DNA of 64,000 nucleotides, from contig JBBHKE010002402.1 of NCBI GenBank assembly GCA_037447655.1, positions 111,635 through 175,634 on the forward strand, read 5' to 3'. The DNA comes from Zygnema cylindricum. Taxonomy: Eukaryota; Streptophyta; Zygnematophyceae; Zygnematales; Zygnemataceae. Below the pieces are notes generated by a model. The model searched no databases, was not told the origin of the DNA, and saw nothing but the letters and a program-made list of their open reading frames with translations. Position 1 is the stretch's first letter; the number at the start of each line of letters is the position of its first letter. Position numbers and translations under genes: made by a program. Shown here piece by piece: positions 22,026 to 33,649 of this stretch.

Positions 22026-24068
22026 GTGTTATATGTGCCTAAATTTAAGAAAAATTTGTTTTCTACCTCTGTTGCAGAAAGTAAAGGTTTTGATGTTCTT
22101 CAGAGCAAAGGCAAAAAGATAGTAAGCAAAGATGGGAGAGTAGCCTTAGTGGGAACTAGAGGCCCAAACATGTTGTATCGGATGGACCTGGTTAATAAAG
22201 TTGATTTTGTGTACTCCAGTGTCCTTTCTGAAAATGTTTTGTGGCATAAAAGGCTTGGGCATGTTCATAATGAGAGGCTTGAAAAGATGGTGAAGACTAA
22301 TATGATAGAAGGTGTCAAGCTTGGTGAAAAGGAATCCCATGTTTGTGATGGTTGTGCTCTAGGAAAGCTTCATAAGCTTCCCTTACCACAGACTTCAGAT
22401 CATCGAGCAAAGGATCTTCTCGGCCTTATCCACTCGGATGTATGGGGACCGGCCAAAGTTCCTTCCCTTGGTGGAAGGAAATACCTTGTTACATTCACTG
22501 ATGACCACTCACGTTTCAGCCGAGTGTACTTTATGAAAGAGAAGAGCGAGGTCTTCACACATTTCAAGCATTTCCGGATCTCGGCGGAGAAACTTCACGG
22601 AAAATCGATCCTTGCTTTGCGATCTGACAACGGTGGAGAGTATGTATCAAATGCCTTTGCTGAATCCTTGAAAGAAAATGGAATTTCTCATGAGTTTACT
22701 GTTCCTTACACTCCGGAACAGAATGGTGTGGCTGAAAGACTCAATAGGACCTTGACTGAATGTGCTATGTCTATGATGATGGATAAAGGTGTAGATCCAA
22801 AATTTTGGGGGGAAGCTTTTCAGTGTGCTTCTTACATTAGAAATAGAATAGAAACTAGATCTGTGAAGGATAAAACACCTTATGAAATGTGGACAGGAAG
22901 AAAGCCGAATGTTAATCACTTTAGAGTATTTCGAAGTAAGTGTTTTATGTTGGATAACCTTCCAAATTGGAAATTAAGTCCAAAATCTGTACCTGGGATA
23001 TTTTTGGGCTATGATGATGAGTCCGTAGGATATACAGTGTATAATCCTCAGAAAAATACAATTCAGATTGCTAGGAATATTCAAATCAAAGAAGAAAGTC
23101 AATCTGTTGATGTTTTTAGCATGAATGAGGCGGAAAAGGCAGAAAAATTGCAGGAATATGTCATCCTTGAGCAGATTCCTTTCAAGCAAACAACGGTTTC
23201 TTCATCTACATCTGAACTACCACATGTTTTGGGGCTGCCTGATCCACCTACTATTGCAACTACTACCGGACCACCTCCTCCTCCTCCTCCTCCTCCTCCA
23301 AGACTGCGTCGGGGACCAACAATTCTCGCTTCAGATTTTCCGGGGGGAAGAAGACAAAGCAGCCGGCTAAGAGGTGACCGAGTGGATCATGCTTATTCTG
23401 CAATCACAGGGGAGCCTCTTACCATTCAAGAAGCTTTCTCTGTTCCGGAAAAAGATCTGTGGATTGCTGCGGCAAATGACGAGATAAAGTCAATTATGGA
23501 GGCTCAAACTTGGGAGCTTGTGGAACTTCCACCGGATCGAAAAGCGATTGGTTGTAAGTGGGTATTCAAGTTAAAGCTGAATCCCGATAATACCATTGAG
23601 AGATATAAGGCCAGGCTTGTTGCTAAGGGGTATAGCCAGAAAGAGGGCATTGATTATGAAGAGACGTTCTCACCTGTAGTTCGTTTTCCTACTGTTAGGA
23701 TTCTCTTATCTTTAGCAGCAATAGAGGATATGGAATTGCATCAAATGGATTTGAAGACAGCTTTCTTGCATGGGGATTTGGAGGAAGATATATATATGAA
23801 GCAACCAGAGGGATATGTAGAAAAAGGGAAAGAAAATCTGGTTTGTAAATTGTTGAAGTCCCTTTATGGTCTGAAGCAGGCTCCACGACAGTGGAACCTA
23901 AAACTAGATGAATTTTTGACAAATCTTGGCTTTACTAGAATCAGTTCAGATCATTCGGTTTATGTAATGGAAGGGGAAGATGGAGTGATATATATTGTTG
24001 TTTATGTTGATGATTTGTTGTTGCTAAGCAAATCTATTAATGAAATTAACAAAATAACACAGCTCTAA
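22026..24068 (+). pseudogene. Copia C integrase and reverse transcriptase
   Basis: A 680-codon frame. It opens with the pre-integrase block (LWHKRLGHVHNERL ... CDGCALGK, the H and C ligands of the zinc site). The integrase triad follows (FTDDHSRF, LRSDNGGEY, PEQNGVAERLNRTL). Then a linker with a run of about ten prolines from CCT repeats (23272-23300), and reverse transcriptase with GCKWVFKLKLNPDNTIERY, QMDLKTAFLHGDLEE, LYGLKQAPRQWN and the catalytic YVDDLLLLSKS. No internal stop. The frame is lost at about 24055-24065, and RNase H continues in another frame. Confidence 0.95.
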
Positions 24069-24988
24069 ATTCCCGGTTTGAAATGAAAGATTTAGGGGAG
24101 GCTAAGTATATTTTGGGAATTCAGGTAGAAAGGGATAGAAAACAAAGACTAATTTATTTGACACAAAAAGAAGCCATTGGAAACATGCTTGAAAGGTTCG
24201 GCATGTCAGAGGCAAAGGGAAGTGCTACTCCCATGGAGTTCAGACAGAAAATAGAAGGGAAAGAATCACATGGTGGGGTTGTGATTGATGACTCTTTGGA
24301 GTCAGGGGAGGCAGATTTTATGTCCTCCATTCCTTACAGGCAGATAGTCGGAAGCCTCATCTACTTCATGAATTGTACCCGTCCGGATATTGCAGCAGCT
24401 GTTGGAGCCTTAAGCCGAAGTTTGCAAAATCCAAAGAAGTCAGACTGGGAGGCGGCAAAGGGAGTTCTTCGATACCTTGCAGGAACTCGAAACCTCCGAC
24501 TCTCTCTCGGTGGAGAGGAAGTAAAAATTCAGACATCGAGCGATGCGAGCTATGGAGATATGCCAAGCCGACGCTCTACTAGTGGATACATTCTGAAGAT
24601 TGGAAGTGGGACATGCTGTTGGAGCAGCAAACTTCAGAAGGTGACAGCTCAGTCTACTATGGAGGCTGAGTACATGGCGGCTAGCGCAGCCGTCAAAGAG
24701 TTACTTTGGGTAAAGTCTCTCCTTCAAGAGCTTTTGTTTATGCAATCTGGACCTCAAGTAGTGTGGTGTGACAATCAGGCTGCCATTGCTATTGCATCTA
24801 ACCGTAGCCATCACTTTAAGAGCAAACACATTGATATCAAACTACACTTTGTGAGAGAGAAGGTTATGGGAAGAGTTTTGAAACTCAGTTATTTACCAGA
24901 TGAGGAGATGGTTGCTGACATGATGACTAAACCCTTGCCTGCACCTAAATTAAAGTTTTGCAGAGAGGCATGTGGCTTAAGTGGCTAG
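24069..24988 (+). pseudogene. Copia C RT C-terminus and RNase H
   Basis: Continuation after the second frameshift (readable from FEMKDLGEAKYILGIQVERD). RNase H shows SDASYGDMPSRRSTSGY, TMEAEYMAAS and WCDNQAAIAIASN, which carry its acidic active-site residues, then ADMMTKPLPAPKLKFCRE and a stop at 24986-24988. The polypurine tract AAAGCTTTAGGGGAG (24997-25011) follows before the 3' LTR. Confidence 0.95.
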
Positions 24989-25011
24989 AAGAGTCTAAAG
25001 CTTTAGGGGAG

Positions 25012-25849
25012 TGTTGTTTTGGAAAGCTTTAGTCCTCTCTATGCCTCGAGTGTGAGGGAGAGAGAGTTTGACAAATTAGCATATTTGTGGTTGTAAGTTC
25101 GTTTCATTACATACCAGAATTGATGTTCCACTAGATCGGTAGGGAGTACACCTTTGTATACACTCCCGAGACACAAGTCACTACAAGAAAGAGGACACTC
25201 CAGAATATCCGATTGTTTGTGCATATATACACTTGAGGACAAAATGGCACATGGAGATTTGTCTACGATGCCGAATGTGATATGTACGCGGCTGAGGGAG
25301 ACCGCCGACAAATGCTGGTCCGTGTGAGCCACATACACGACAAATGACGTGGCATATAGAATCCTACTCCTTTGTAAATATCTAGTTAAGTAGATTTTTG
25401 TCTTTGTGTGGTTAGTTTATTAGTAAATGAATCTTTTTGTATGACGTACCTTGTTCGGTTCGAGCCGCAGGTATTTATTGTACGACTGGTATGCCTCCGT
25501 ACGTTCAGCAGCATAGGCTTCGGTGTATATTAGTAGGACTTAGATAACTTTGAAGGTATGAACATTTTGTAGTCAAAACTGTACAGCCTGTTTTTGGCAT
25601 TTTCATCTGTGGATATCTCACACATCTGTTAGCAGAATTGTTTGTAATTTTGTGTGTATGTTCATCTTGATATTATCTACATTGTGGTAGAATTTCAGAG
25701 CTATTGTGTCTCTGGTTTGGGTTTATCAACTGTTGAAGTTGCTAGTTTTCAGACTGGTTTTTGTGAAAGTTTCTTGCTTGGTTTGGTTCCGAGATGACTA
25801 CACCGGCATCCTCATCGTCTTCGGTTCCGGCTGTTGTCTCAGAACAACA
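25012..25849 (+). repeat. Copia C 3' LTR (838 bp)
   Basis: Same length as the 5' LTR with about 15 substitutions and no indel seen by eye. It ends GTCTCAGAACAACA, then the TTACT duplication. Confidence 0.95.
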
Positions 25850-25949
25850 TTACTTACCAGATGCAAAAATGATTGCTGATATGCTCACTAAAGCTCTTCC
25901 TGCTCCTAAACTGAAGTATTGTAGGGAAGCAGTGGGATTAAGTGAATAG
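25850..25949 (+). pseudogene. Copia D RNase H C-terminus, resumed after C
   Basis: TTACTTACCAGATGC resumes the interrupted codons and reads LPDAKMIADMLTKALPAPKLKYCREAVGLSE with conserved text and a stop at 25947-25949. This is the end of the D polyprotein. Confidence 0.92.
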
Positions 25950-25983
25950 CTAATTGCTATACTGCTATGCTGCGATACTGCGC

Positions 25984-26204
25984 TACACCGCCAATCGCTA
26001 TTAGCGTTGTGTACGCTAATCTCGTCCCGCTTTTTTTTGTTTTTATTCTCAAATAGAATTATCCACACTATTTAAAAAAAGCCCTAATTCCTAAATAGAG
26101 TAATCGATTTCTTCCAAAATTTCCAAATTCCCAATTAGCGTACACCACGCTAAATAATAGTATACGCTAATCAAACCTACACGCTAATAGCGATTAGCGG
26201 TGTA
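25984..26204. mobile_element. MITE of the TA-CACCG family inside copia D
   Basis: About 217 bp bounded by CACCGCCAATCGCTATTAGC and its inverted counterpart (GCTAATAGCGATTAGCGGTG), flanked by TA on both sides. It lies between the D pol stop and its polypurine tract (AAAAGCTTTAGGGGAG, 26239-26255). The same TIRs recur at 60117, 61990 and 62510. Confidence 0.8.
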
Positions 26205-26255
26205 GTTTATCACCCCAGCTGCGCTGGTATACTGATTCTAAAAGCTTTAGGGGAG

Positions 26256-27069
26256 TGTTGTCTTTTTGGAAAGCTTTCAGTCTCAGAGCAGCGCAGCAGC
26301 GCAGCAACTATACAGAGAGCAGCGCAGCTGCTATACGGAAGAGCAGCGCAGCTGCTATACAGCAGAGCAGCGCAGCAGCAAAGCTGCGACAAAGACAGGA
26401 CAAACGCAGCTGCGGTTACTTTGGATAAGATCCGTACGGACAACGCAGCTGCTACTATCTTAGATATGATTCGGTGTAGGACACCGCAGCCGCGGGTGAT
26501 ATAAATGTGATCCGGTACGGGACAACGCAGCTGCGATTGAGATGAACCTAGTCAACGGACGAGATTCATAAGAGTATCACAAGTGACTTAGCCGACAAGT
26601 ATTTGTACAAACACTTAATCTAGATTCTGAGTAATATTGACTGTACAATGATTGATTGGGTTGGCACGATCAAGGACACGTAGATCTCAGTAGGTGGGTT
26701 GATTTTGGACGTACCTCTCAGGTACACTGTTATCGGCGGTAGAACACCGAAAGTATAAGACTTAGGACTTAGAGCATTTTCATGTATCCAGACTTCCAAG
26801 TAGTAAAACTGCAGACAGTTTTTGGGAAACTTCTGAGTATTATATCTTGAGTGTTGTTGGGTCAATTGTGCTGAAACTTTGGGAGTTGTCAGTGTTTATG
26901 CAACTCTATATTCTGATAGAGTTTTGTGAGGTTTGATGCTTGTATAAGAATTGGTGAGCACTTAAGAACAGCTTGTTGGTAGGATTCTTGATAGCTTCTG
27001 AGAGTGTATCATGTCTACTTCTACTACTACTGCTGCTCCTCCACCTGCACCGGTGGTTGTAGAACAACA
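26256..27069 (+). repeat. Copia D 3' LTR (814 bp)
   Basis: Matches the 5' LTR closely, with fewer CAG/CTG minisatellite units. It ends GTAGAACAACA and is followed by GTTTG and the rest of the B LTR. Confidence 0.92.
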
Positions 27070-27458
27070 GTTTGGTCGTAAGTCAGGATAATAACCTTAG
27101 TAACGGTTACCCAAATTAGTGTAGATCTGTCACACTATGAGTATATAACTTAGGACTTAGCCAATTTTGTAGTATCCAATTTTGGGAATATGATTTAAAT
27201 AGGGCAGTTTTTGGCAAACTTCCAAACATCATATCTTATGGGTTAATAGGTCATTTAGGCTGCAATTTTGGGAATTATCATTTTACTGTACTTTGTATCA
27301 TTGTGGCAGATTTGAAGCATATTGGCTTTCTGAGTTATATTTTGTGTCAGTTCAAAGTTGGCTCTTGAGTAAGTACTTTGATAGTTTCTGTTGTTTTTCA
27401 TGTTTACTTCCACTACTACTGCTGGTTCTCCTCCTGCAACGGTGGTTGTAAAACAACA
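27070..27458 (+). repeat. Copia B 3' LTR, right part
   Basis: Continues the LTR cut at 15161, aligned with 4549-4941 of A. It ends GTAAAACAACA and also encodes an LTR-borne Gag N-terminus from an ATG at 27400. Confidence 0.87.
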
Positions 27459-27946
27459 AAAACAGGAATCTACGTGCATCCAATCGAAGGAAAGGACGTC
27501 CACGATAGATTCCTTGCTGACACGACCTGATGGAGAAGCGAACAAAATATTACTCGTCGTAAACTTATTCGTAAGATTACTGCCAGCGCTTGATGGAGAA
27601 ATGGCCTTATTCAAACTTCATAGTTTTCTCAACTGACCGTCAACTACCGTACATGTTAATCTTTCCGTGAGTACGTCGAGTCGCGGGCAAAGTTTGACCT
27701 ATCTTGTATTTTCCAGGGCAAATACTGTAGCATTCAGGCTTCTGTACTACGTAACATGAAAATTGAACCGTTATAAATTTGAATCGTAGACTGCATTGTT
27801 AAACTAGAATGCTTTTCCCTTTTAGAAAAAGGGCAAATCAAAAAAGTGGTGGATCGTATTTTGGCGTTTTGATGACACCACAAAATTGCCGGAAGCATTT
27901 CTCGTCCTGTCTTAACCTGGCGATAAAAACATTTTTCGTTGCCCGA

Positions 27947-28896
27947 GGGTGTGTCCCCATGTGTTCAAGTAAGGGTTTTTTACTATCGTTTTCACAAAAA
28001 ATGGGACTTGCAACAAGAAAATATTACGCCGTACGGAAAATGGGCAAAAACGCAAGTACATTTTGCGTCATTTTGGAACTTGAAAGGTACGACAATTTGG
28101 CGTTATTATCATCGCGACCCACTTCCAACTCATCTTCACACTTGCACTGGAATCAAATCGAGACCTGATTTATATCAAAATACTACCCTATTGACGAATA
28201 GAAAACGAGGATTGCACGCGTCAAACATTTTCAAAAAATTTGAGCGACGGAGAGTACACTTTATTTTTTCCCTTGCTCGTCACGCGCATGTACGTACGAA
28301 AATGACGAGCATGTATGGAATAAATTCGTTACGGTCTCCGACCTCCACTTTCATTCAGGGGTCTTTTGCAAAATTTTACGTTGTCCTCGTCTCTCCTTTA
28401 TTTTCTCACTCAACTGCTCCTCTTTCTCTCTTATTTACACGAGATGCGGTAATAATAGTATCAAATGAAAGATATATTTTTTTCTTTTTTTAATATTTTT
28501 GGTCTAACTTTGATGGCATATCGAATGATAAAAGATAAGAAAACAAAATCGGGAAACCATGGCGGAAAATCTACGTACTGATGACGTCACATGGTAGCAT
28601 GACTTCGCTATTTCACAAAACCCTAAACATATACAACGTCACAAAAACCTCGACGTCTACAACCGTCACCGTTTTTGTAGACGTCACCAATTTTAGGAAG
28701 TTTCGTAGTTTCGTAGTCGTCTACATTTTGTTTCGTAGAGTGGCGCACATTTTGTAGACGTCTACAACCGTCACATATTTTAAGTAATGAAGGCGCAAGT
28801 AATGATTGACATAGGCACACTTTGAAAAGTACACCATAAAATCTGCGCTAAAATCCAAAGTAACGTTTCAAAGTTTCGGTTATATGGGGACACGCC
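27947..28896. mobile_element. TIR element (GGGTGTGTCCCCATGTG family)
   Basis: The left end GGGTGTGTCCCCATGTG and the complement of the right end GGCGTGTCCCCATATA are related to the ends of the element at 58735-59510. Subterminal text (AAGTAAGGGTTTT, CGACCCACTTCC) is also shared. The target duplication is unclear here. Both copies hold several CGTCTACAACCGTCAC-type motifs. A 184-codon frame (27939-28493) starts outside the TIR, is not conserved in the sister copy and is probably chance. 27459-27946, to the left, holds nothing I recognise. Confidence 0.6.
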
Positions 28897-29396
28897 ATAA
28901 GAGTGTCAATACGTCGCACTCTTTTAATCGTCAGCAGATTGCGTGATGGAACCCTCGTCAGCTTCTACATTACATTACTACATAAGACAATGTAACAAAA
29001 TATTTCCTAGTTGGGCTTTTGCCCAACCATTAAGATCTTCGAATTTCTTGATATTCCTGGAATGCTTAATGTTATGTACGTAATTTACTGTTATGGGTAT
29101 CAACAGTTTATGTTGTATGCACTGTGTGGTTGAGAATTTGATTTTAAGTATTTTTTGTGTCATCAACTTTAGTCATTAATGAGAGATGTTTTTTCGATTA
29201 CTTTGCCTTCCGTTTTGCTTTTAGTTCCCACGATCAATAAATGATAGATTATGGTTTTTATATGTAGTCATTCGATTTCTTTGTTTTTACGGTTAATCAC
29301 ATGTTATTATCCTTTATATATTTTTTTAGTTTTGGGTCGTTATACTCTTAACGATAATATATATTTTTTTATTTTTGGTTCGTTATACTCTTAACG

Positions 29397-29397
<1 letters not shown>

Positions 29398-29455
<58 letters not shown>
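29398..29455. repeat. TA dinucleotide microsatellite
   Basis: An uninterrupted run of about 28 TA units next to a 40-base direct repeat (CGTTATACTCTTAACGATAA occurs twice). Likely length-polymorphic. Confidence 0.95.
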
Positions 29456-29457
<2 letters not shown>

Positions 29458-29837
29458 TTTTACTTTACTTACTAGCAGTTGATATTTATGTTCGATATCA
29501 CGATAAGAGGAATATCTCAGAATTTTAACGGTGTATCGACCTAATATACCGTTCAAATATATCGCGGTATTGACTTTGACTTTCAAACGTTTGTGCAATG
29601 TTTATGATAGGGTTTGATTATCTTTTCATGAGAGAGTCAAAATAAATTATTTAATTTACCTCTAAAATTCGAGTTGAAATAGAGAGTCAGTTGCTTTTGG
29701 TCTTATCAAGTGCAACTTTTGGTCTTATCAAGTGCAACTTTACCGTAGTGAGTGTTGTACATTGTTTACTAAGGTTCTACAAAGTGCGCACATGATTGTC
29801 TCTAGCATGGCTCATAGTCAACTGGTAAGAGTAAGTG

Positions 29838-30190
29838 GTCGAGAGCCAATGGTTAGAAAATGAGAGAGATAGGGGAGAAGGGAGAGTTGTGCGGATGGGG
29901 GGAAGGATAAATAAGGGGAAGAGGAGGGATGGAATGAGGGAAAAAGGAGGGGAAAAGGGTGGGGATCAAAGGAAAAGGGAAAGTTAGAGAGGGAGGGATA
30001 CACAAAGAGGTGGGGAGAGGAAGGAAGGATAGTGAGAGGAAAAATGAGAGAAATAAAGAGAGATTTGTGGAAAAAATCAGAGAAAAAAAATTAGTTCGAC
30101 AGAGGAAGAGAGGGACACGGAGGGACAACAAATGAGAGAGAGAAAGGGGTCAAATGATATGACCAAAGGGAGGGGGGGAGGGGTGGTCAT
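29838..30190. repeat. Polypurine tract (GA/GGA-rich)
   Basis: About 350 bases that are overwhelmingly A and G on the plus strand with few pyrimidine interruptions. Such tracts can form intramolecular triplexes. The minus-strand serine/leucine/proline-rich frames through it are composition artefacts. Confidence 0.85.
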
Positions 30191-32604
30191 CGTGTTGTTG
30201 AGACGACCGTTGTGCCATTTTGGAGAGGAATTATTCTCTTCCTATTAACGTTTTTTTGTTAAGACAAAAAGAGATTTTTTTGCATGATTTTTTGATCCTA
30301 TAAGGATATGCGCCAATGCAAAGAGAGTCATTATTTATAATACATTTGTGTTTTAACAATGTTTTAATACAACTATAGTATATCACATCACATATTTTTA
30401 TAGTTTGTGTCGTATTAGGCACTTACTTTGTCACATGATAGTTATGTTGAGTGCGAATAGTCTAATTATGCGTGTGTGGAAAACGTCAATGAGTCATGTC
30501 CAAAAGTTTTATGTCAGCTTTTTTTTTGGTTTTTAAAAGCACGACATAAAGGGGTGGAATGGATACGTGAATCATATCTCTTACTTACACTACTTATCTT
30601 TTTGTCAAACCATAAATGATACTTACTTTTTTAGTTTCTTTTTACTCACGATCATTTGAAATGTGTTTTTGTTTATTTGTTTATATTGCTTAATCCTTTT
30701 TCGAATCCTCATTTGGCGAAGTATATTAAAAACAAGCGAAAGGAAAAACCATCAGGGTACAAAAGGGGAAAAAAAATGTAGGTTAAAAATGCCAAATGTG
30801 AATTGACACAATATAATAATTTAAACAAATAGCATAATGCTATATAAAACAAGTGTTTATCAACGCTAACTAAAACAAGTAACGTATTAATTAACTACAC
30901 AACATGATCACCGTCAACGAGAAAAATCATACAGTAGATGAATATGTACAACATAAAAAGGCTAAAGATACCAGTTGTACAATTTGTAGATGTGGACACC
31001 TAAAATTTGTGGATCATCTTTCACATTCGCCCCTATTGCTTTGTCTGAGAGGGCCGCGGCTTCAGCTCATCAAAGGGCAAATACGCGTTCAACCAAAAGA
31101 CAATGTGTAATATTTTTTGGACCTTTAAATTATAATTTTTTGTGCGCATAATCATGGACGCAATCTTTAAGGGACTTTTGTAAAGATAAAAAATCCCCAC
31201 CACAAATAGGACATGATGATCGATCAGGTATTGATGAACAAAATCTCGTTATTTGTAATTCGATGTGTCTTAATATGCCCTAACCGTATAGAATCCGAGA
31301 TGAAAAAAAAACATCTTATTCCAAGGGTTCTCCAATGTAAAGGAAAATCAAGTTTACAAACTAGATTTGATGATTTTAAATTGTGGACGAGGTGGACATT
31401 GGTAACCGCCCGTTTGACAGTGTACCTCGACTCAGCGCCACAAATCCAAATGCATCTGAAACCGAATTGCATGTAATAGTATCGTCCCCTCCATGTGAGC
31501 AACGAAATCGCTGATTTTTTTGGGGATCAGTAGGTTCGTTTTAAAACATGACGCGGGCTTCGTGATCACGGCGTGGGAGGCAAACCCAAGCGTGGATGTA
31601 AACTAATTATGAAGGTGCATGCGTCTTGGTGTGGTTGTTAGCCGCGCACCAGCCTGTGGCAACAAAATCGAATAAAAGTGAGCATACGATGGAGCAAAAT
31701 GTATAACTTATAAGATGTTTTGAAGTGCAATAGTTGGTACTTGTCACAATATGCGTTTTTGAAGTTGATTTTTTTTTCAACAATGAGAGATAGAAAAGGT
31801 GGGACTTTATGTAGAGCGTCAGGTGGTTGTAGTGGAGAGGTTGAGAGAAGCAACTCATGAAGTGGTAATAGACATTCATCTGATTTGGGTATGTCATCAG
31901 GAACAAGAGGTATGACTACTAGAGCCTAACTACCCAAAAAAGGAGCAGATCCATTTTGACCACGAATTAAATCTAAATCACCATTCGAAGTTGAGAGAGT
32001 ACACAACGAGTATTAAATTAGTGTTGATAACATTATATGCCCCTAAATTAAGACCCTTAAACCTGAAATAAAACTAATAATACTGGTTTTCCTTCATGTA
32101 AATGTAGATACGGTTTATGTGCGTGAATTAGGGTACTTTCGCATGTGCTAAAGTTATAGCTATTTTTTGTCGTTTTCCTTCATAACTTAGAAAAAAAAAA
32201 AAACGCAGCCGTACCCAATAAAATTGAAATTACCACCGTACGAGTTGCATTACCTTGAAACTTTATACGTATAGTAGTTTGTCGTTTAGCCAGATGCAAT
32301 TTGTCGTCTAGCAAATTTTGACCAATTTTTGCGTCTTTCCAGCACATGTTCAAACTTTACATCAAATCACCTCGCGAGGTGATTTTAAATATTGTCCAAT
32401 AAGGTGAGCGAATAGGCAGATGTTGTCGTACGTGTCAGAAGTTTTTTCATTTTTGGTGCGCGGAGTACCAAAAAAAAAAACCCCACTGCACGTTTCCAAC
32501 CTGTGCGTACAGTTTTCCGTGCGTTGATTTCTATACAGGGGTTGTCTATCTTAAACACACATGTCTTCACACATACACTAAAGGAAAAGCATTGGGCACC
32601 TGTC

Positions 32605-33606
32605 TGGAATTCTGTATCCTCCATAGGACTACAGAACGAAGCCTCTAGATAGTTACTAACTAACCCACTTTCAATGGCAACCACTGCTACCCAAGCAGAA
32701 AAGTAGACAATCTGACTGCATCCTTGTGCAGCTTAGACTCCCCTCAGTTTGTAGGAAAAAGAATCTATGAAAACGCCCAATCAGGCGATAAGTTATGAGG
32801 CAGTAAAAATACCAATTTGTACAAACCCTCAAAGAGAGAGGTGACTGCCTACCAAAATTTTCTAAGTCTTGATTCCCTCAAATAACTCCTATCTACTGAA
32901 GTACGGACCAATCAAAATACTGTACCGTACCAAAAATTACTACTGCCGGTGTACCTTTTGTACGGCCTATGTACGACAAGGCTATTAAGCGGACGTATGT
33001 CCACTTTTCACTCGTCCTTACGTTCCTCGGAATTTCAGCGACCGAATGTTATCTCTCCACGTGGCGCCAGGTCATACCACGTCACTAAACACCAAAGTGA
33101 CCATTCCCGGATCTCGGCGATGATGAACGCCGTGGGATATGAACCAAAACGCAATCTTAGCCATCATATATATTTGCGTGGTATCCGTTTCAAATTTAGT
33201 ATCATACTTCGTACTTTTACAAAACTGTATCTATGCATGACGCATATAGTTTCATTTAAATGAATTTGTTTACTCCTAAATAAATATATATCTATCATAC
33301 TCTATAACATTTAGCATTGGTGCTAGTCTAATAGGATAAAGCTGACAGTTACCGGCTAACTTGACGGACGGCAGGTACCGGGATCAAGTCTTGGGTCTGT
33401 CAGGTATCTTTTTAGTAACCTACTAATATAACTACCTGTTAAACTAAGGCAGCCATGGTTCAACCACCCTCTCTATCCTTCAGTGACTACAACAAGTATG
33501 GGGGCTAGAGAGAGGAGGTGGAGGCAGGCTCTCCGTACTTTTCTTTTCCTTTTATACCTACATATTTATACCTAGAAATTACTCTAGAAATCTATTAATT
33601 TCAACA
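32605..33606 (-). repeat. Copia F 3' LTR (about 1002 bp)
   Basis: On the minus strand it begins TGTTGAAATTAATAG after a polypurine tract AAAATAAGGGGAG and ends at TGGAATTC (plus strand 32605). It pairs with 37943-38945. The flank CTGTC (32600-32604) matches CCGTC (38946-38950) at 4 of 5 bases. Its final bases on the minus strand read ATGGAGGATACAGAATTCCA, the Gag start. Confidence 0.85.
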
Positions 33607-33649
33607 CTCCCCTTATTTTCTAGTCTAACTTTAACTTCAGTTTTAGTCC

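Larger units (their letters stand above)
20087..25849 (+). mobile_element. Copia C, complete nested LTR retrotransposon
   Basis: 5763 bp with two 838-bp LTRs, PBS, gag-pol, polypurine tract and a perfect TTACT duplication. By eye the LTRs differ at about 15 positions (about 1.8 percent), so it is the youngest full element here. It has only two frameshifts (near 22020 and 24060) and no internal stop. It sits inside the RNase H coding region of copy D. Confidence 0.95.
28897..32127. other. Gene-poor interval
   Basis: No supported gene. It contains a TA microsatellite, a tandem copy of TTTTGGTCTTATCAAGTGCA near 29695-29740 and a long purine tract, listed separately. Short frames (for example 30904-31110 and 31213-31476) have no recognisable content. 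Confidence 0.6.

Noticed and set aside
27939-28493. 184-codon plus-strand frame as a gene
   Set aside because: Starts outside and runs across a TIR boundary; not conserved in the related element; no recognisable domain.
32949-33263. 104-codon frames at 32949-33263 and 38291-38605, nearly identical
   Set aside because: They are the same part of the two F LTRs, so the similarity is due to LTR duplication, not to a gene family.
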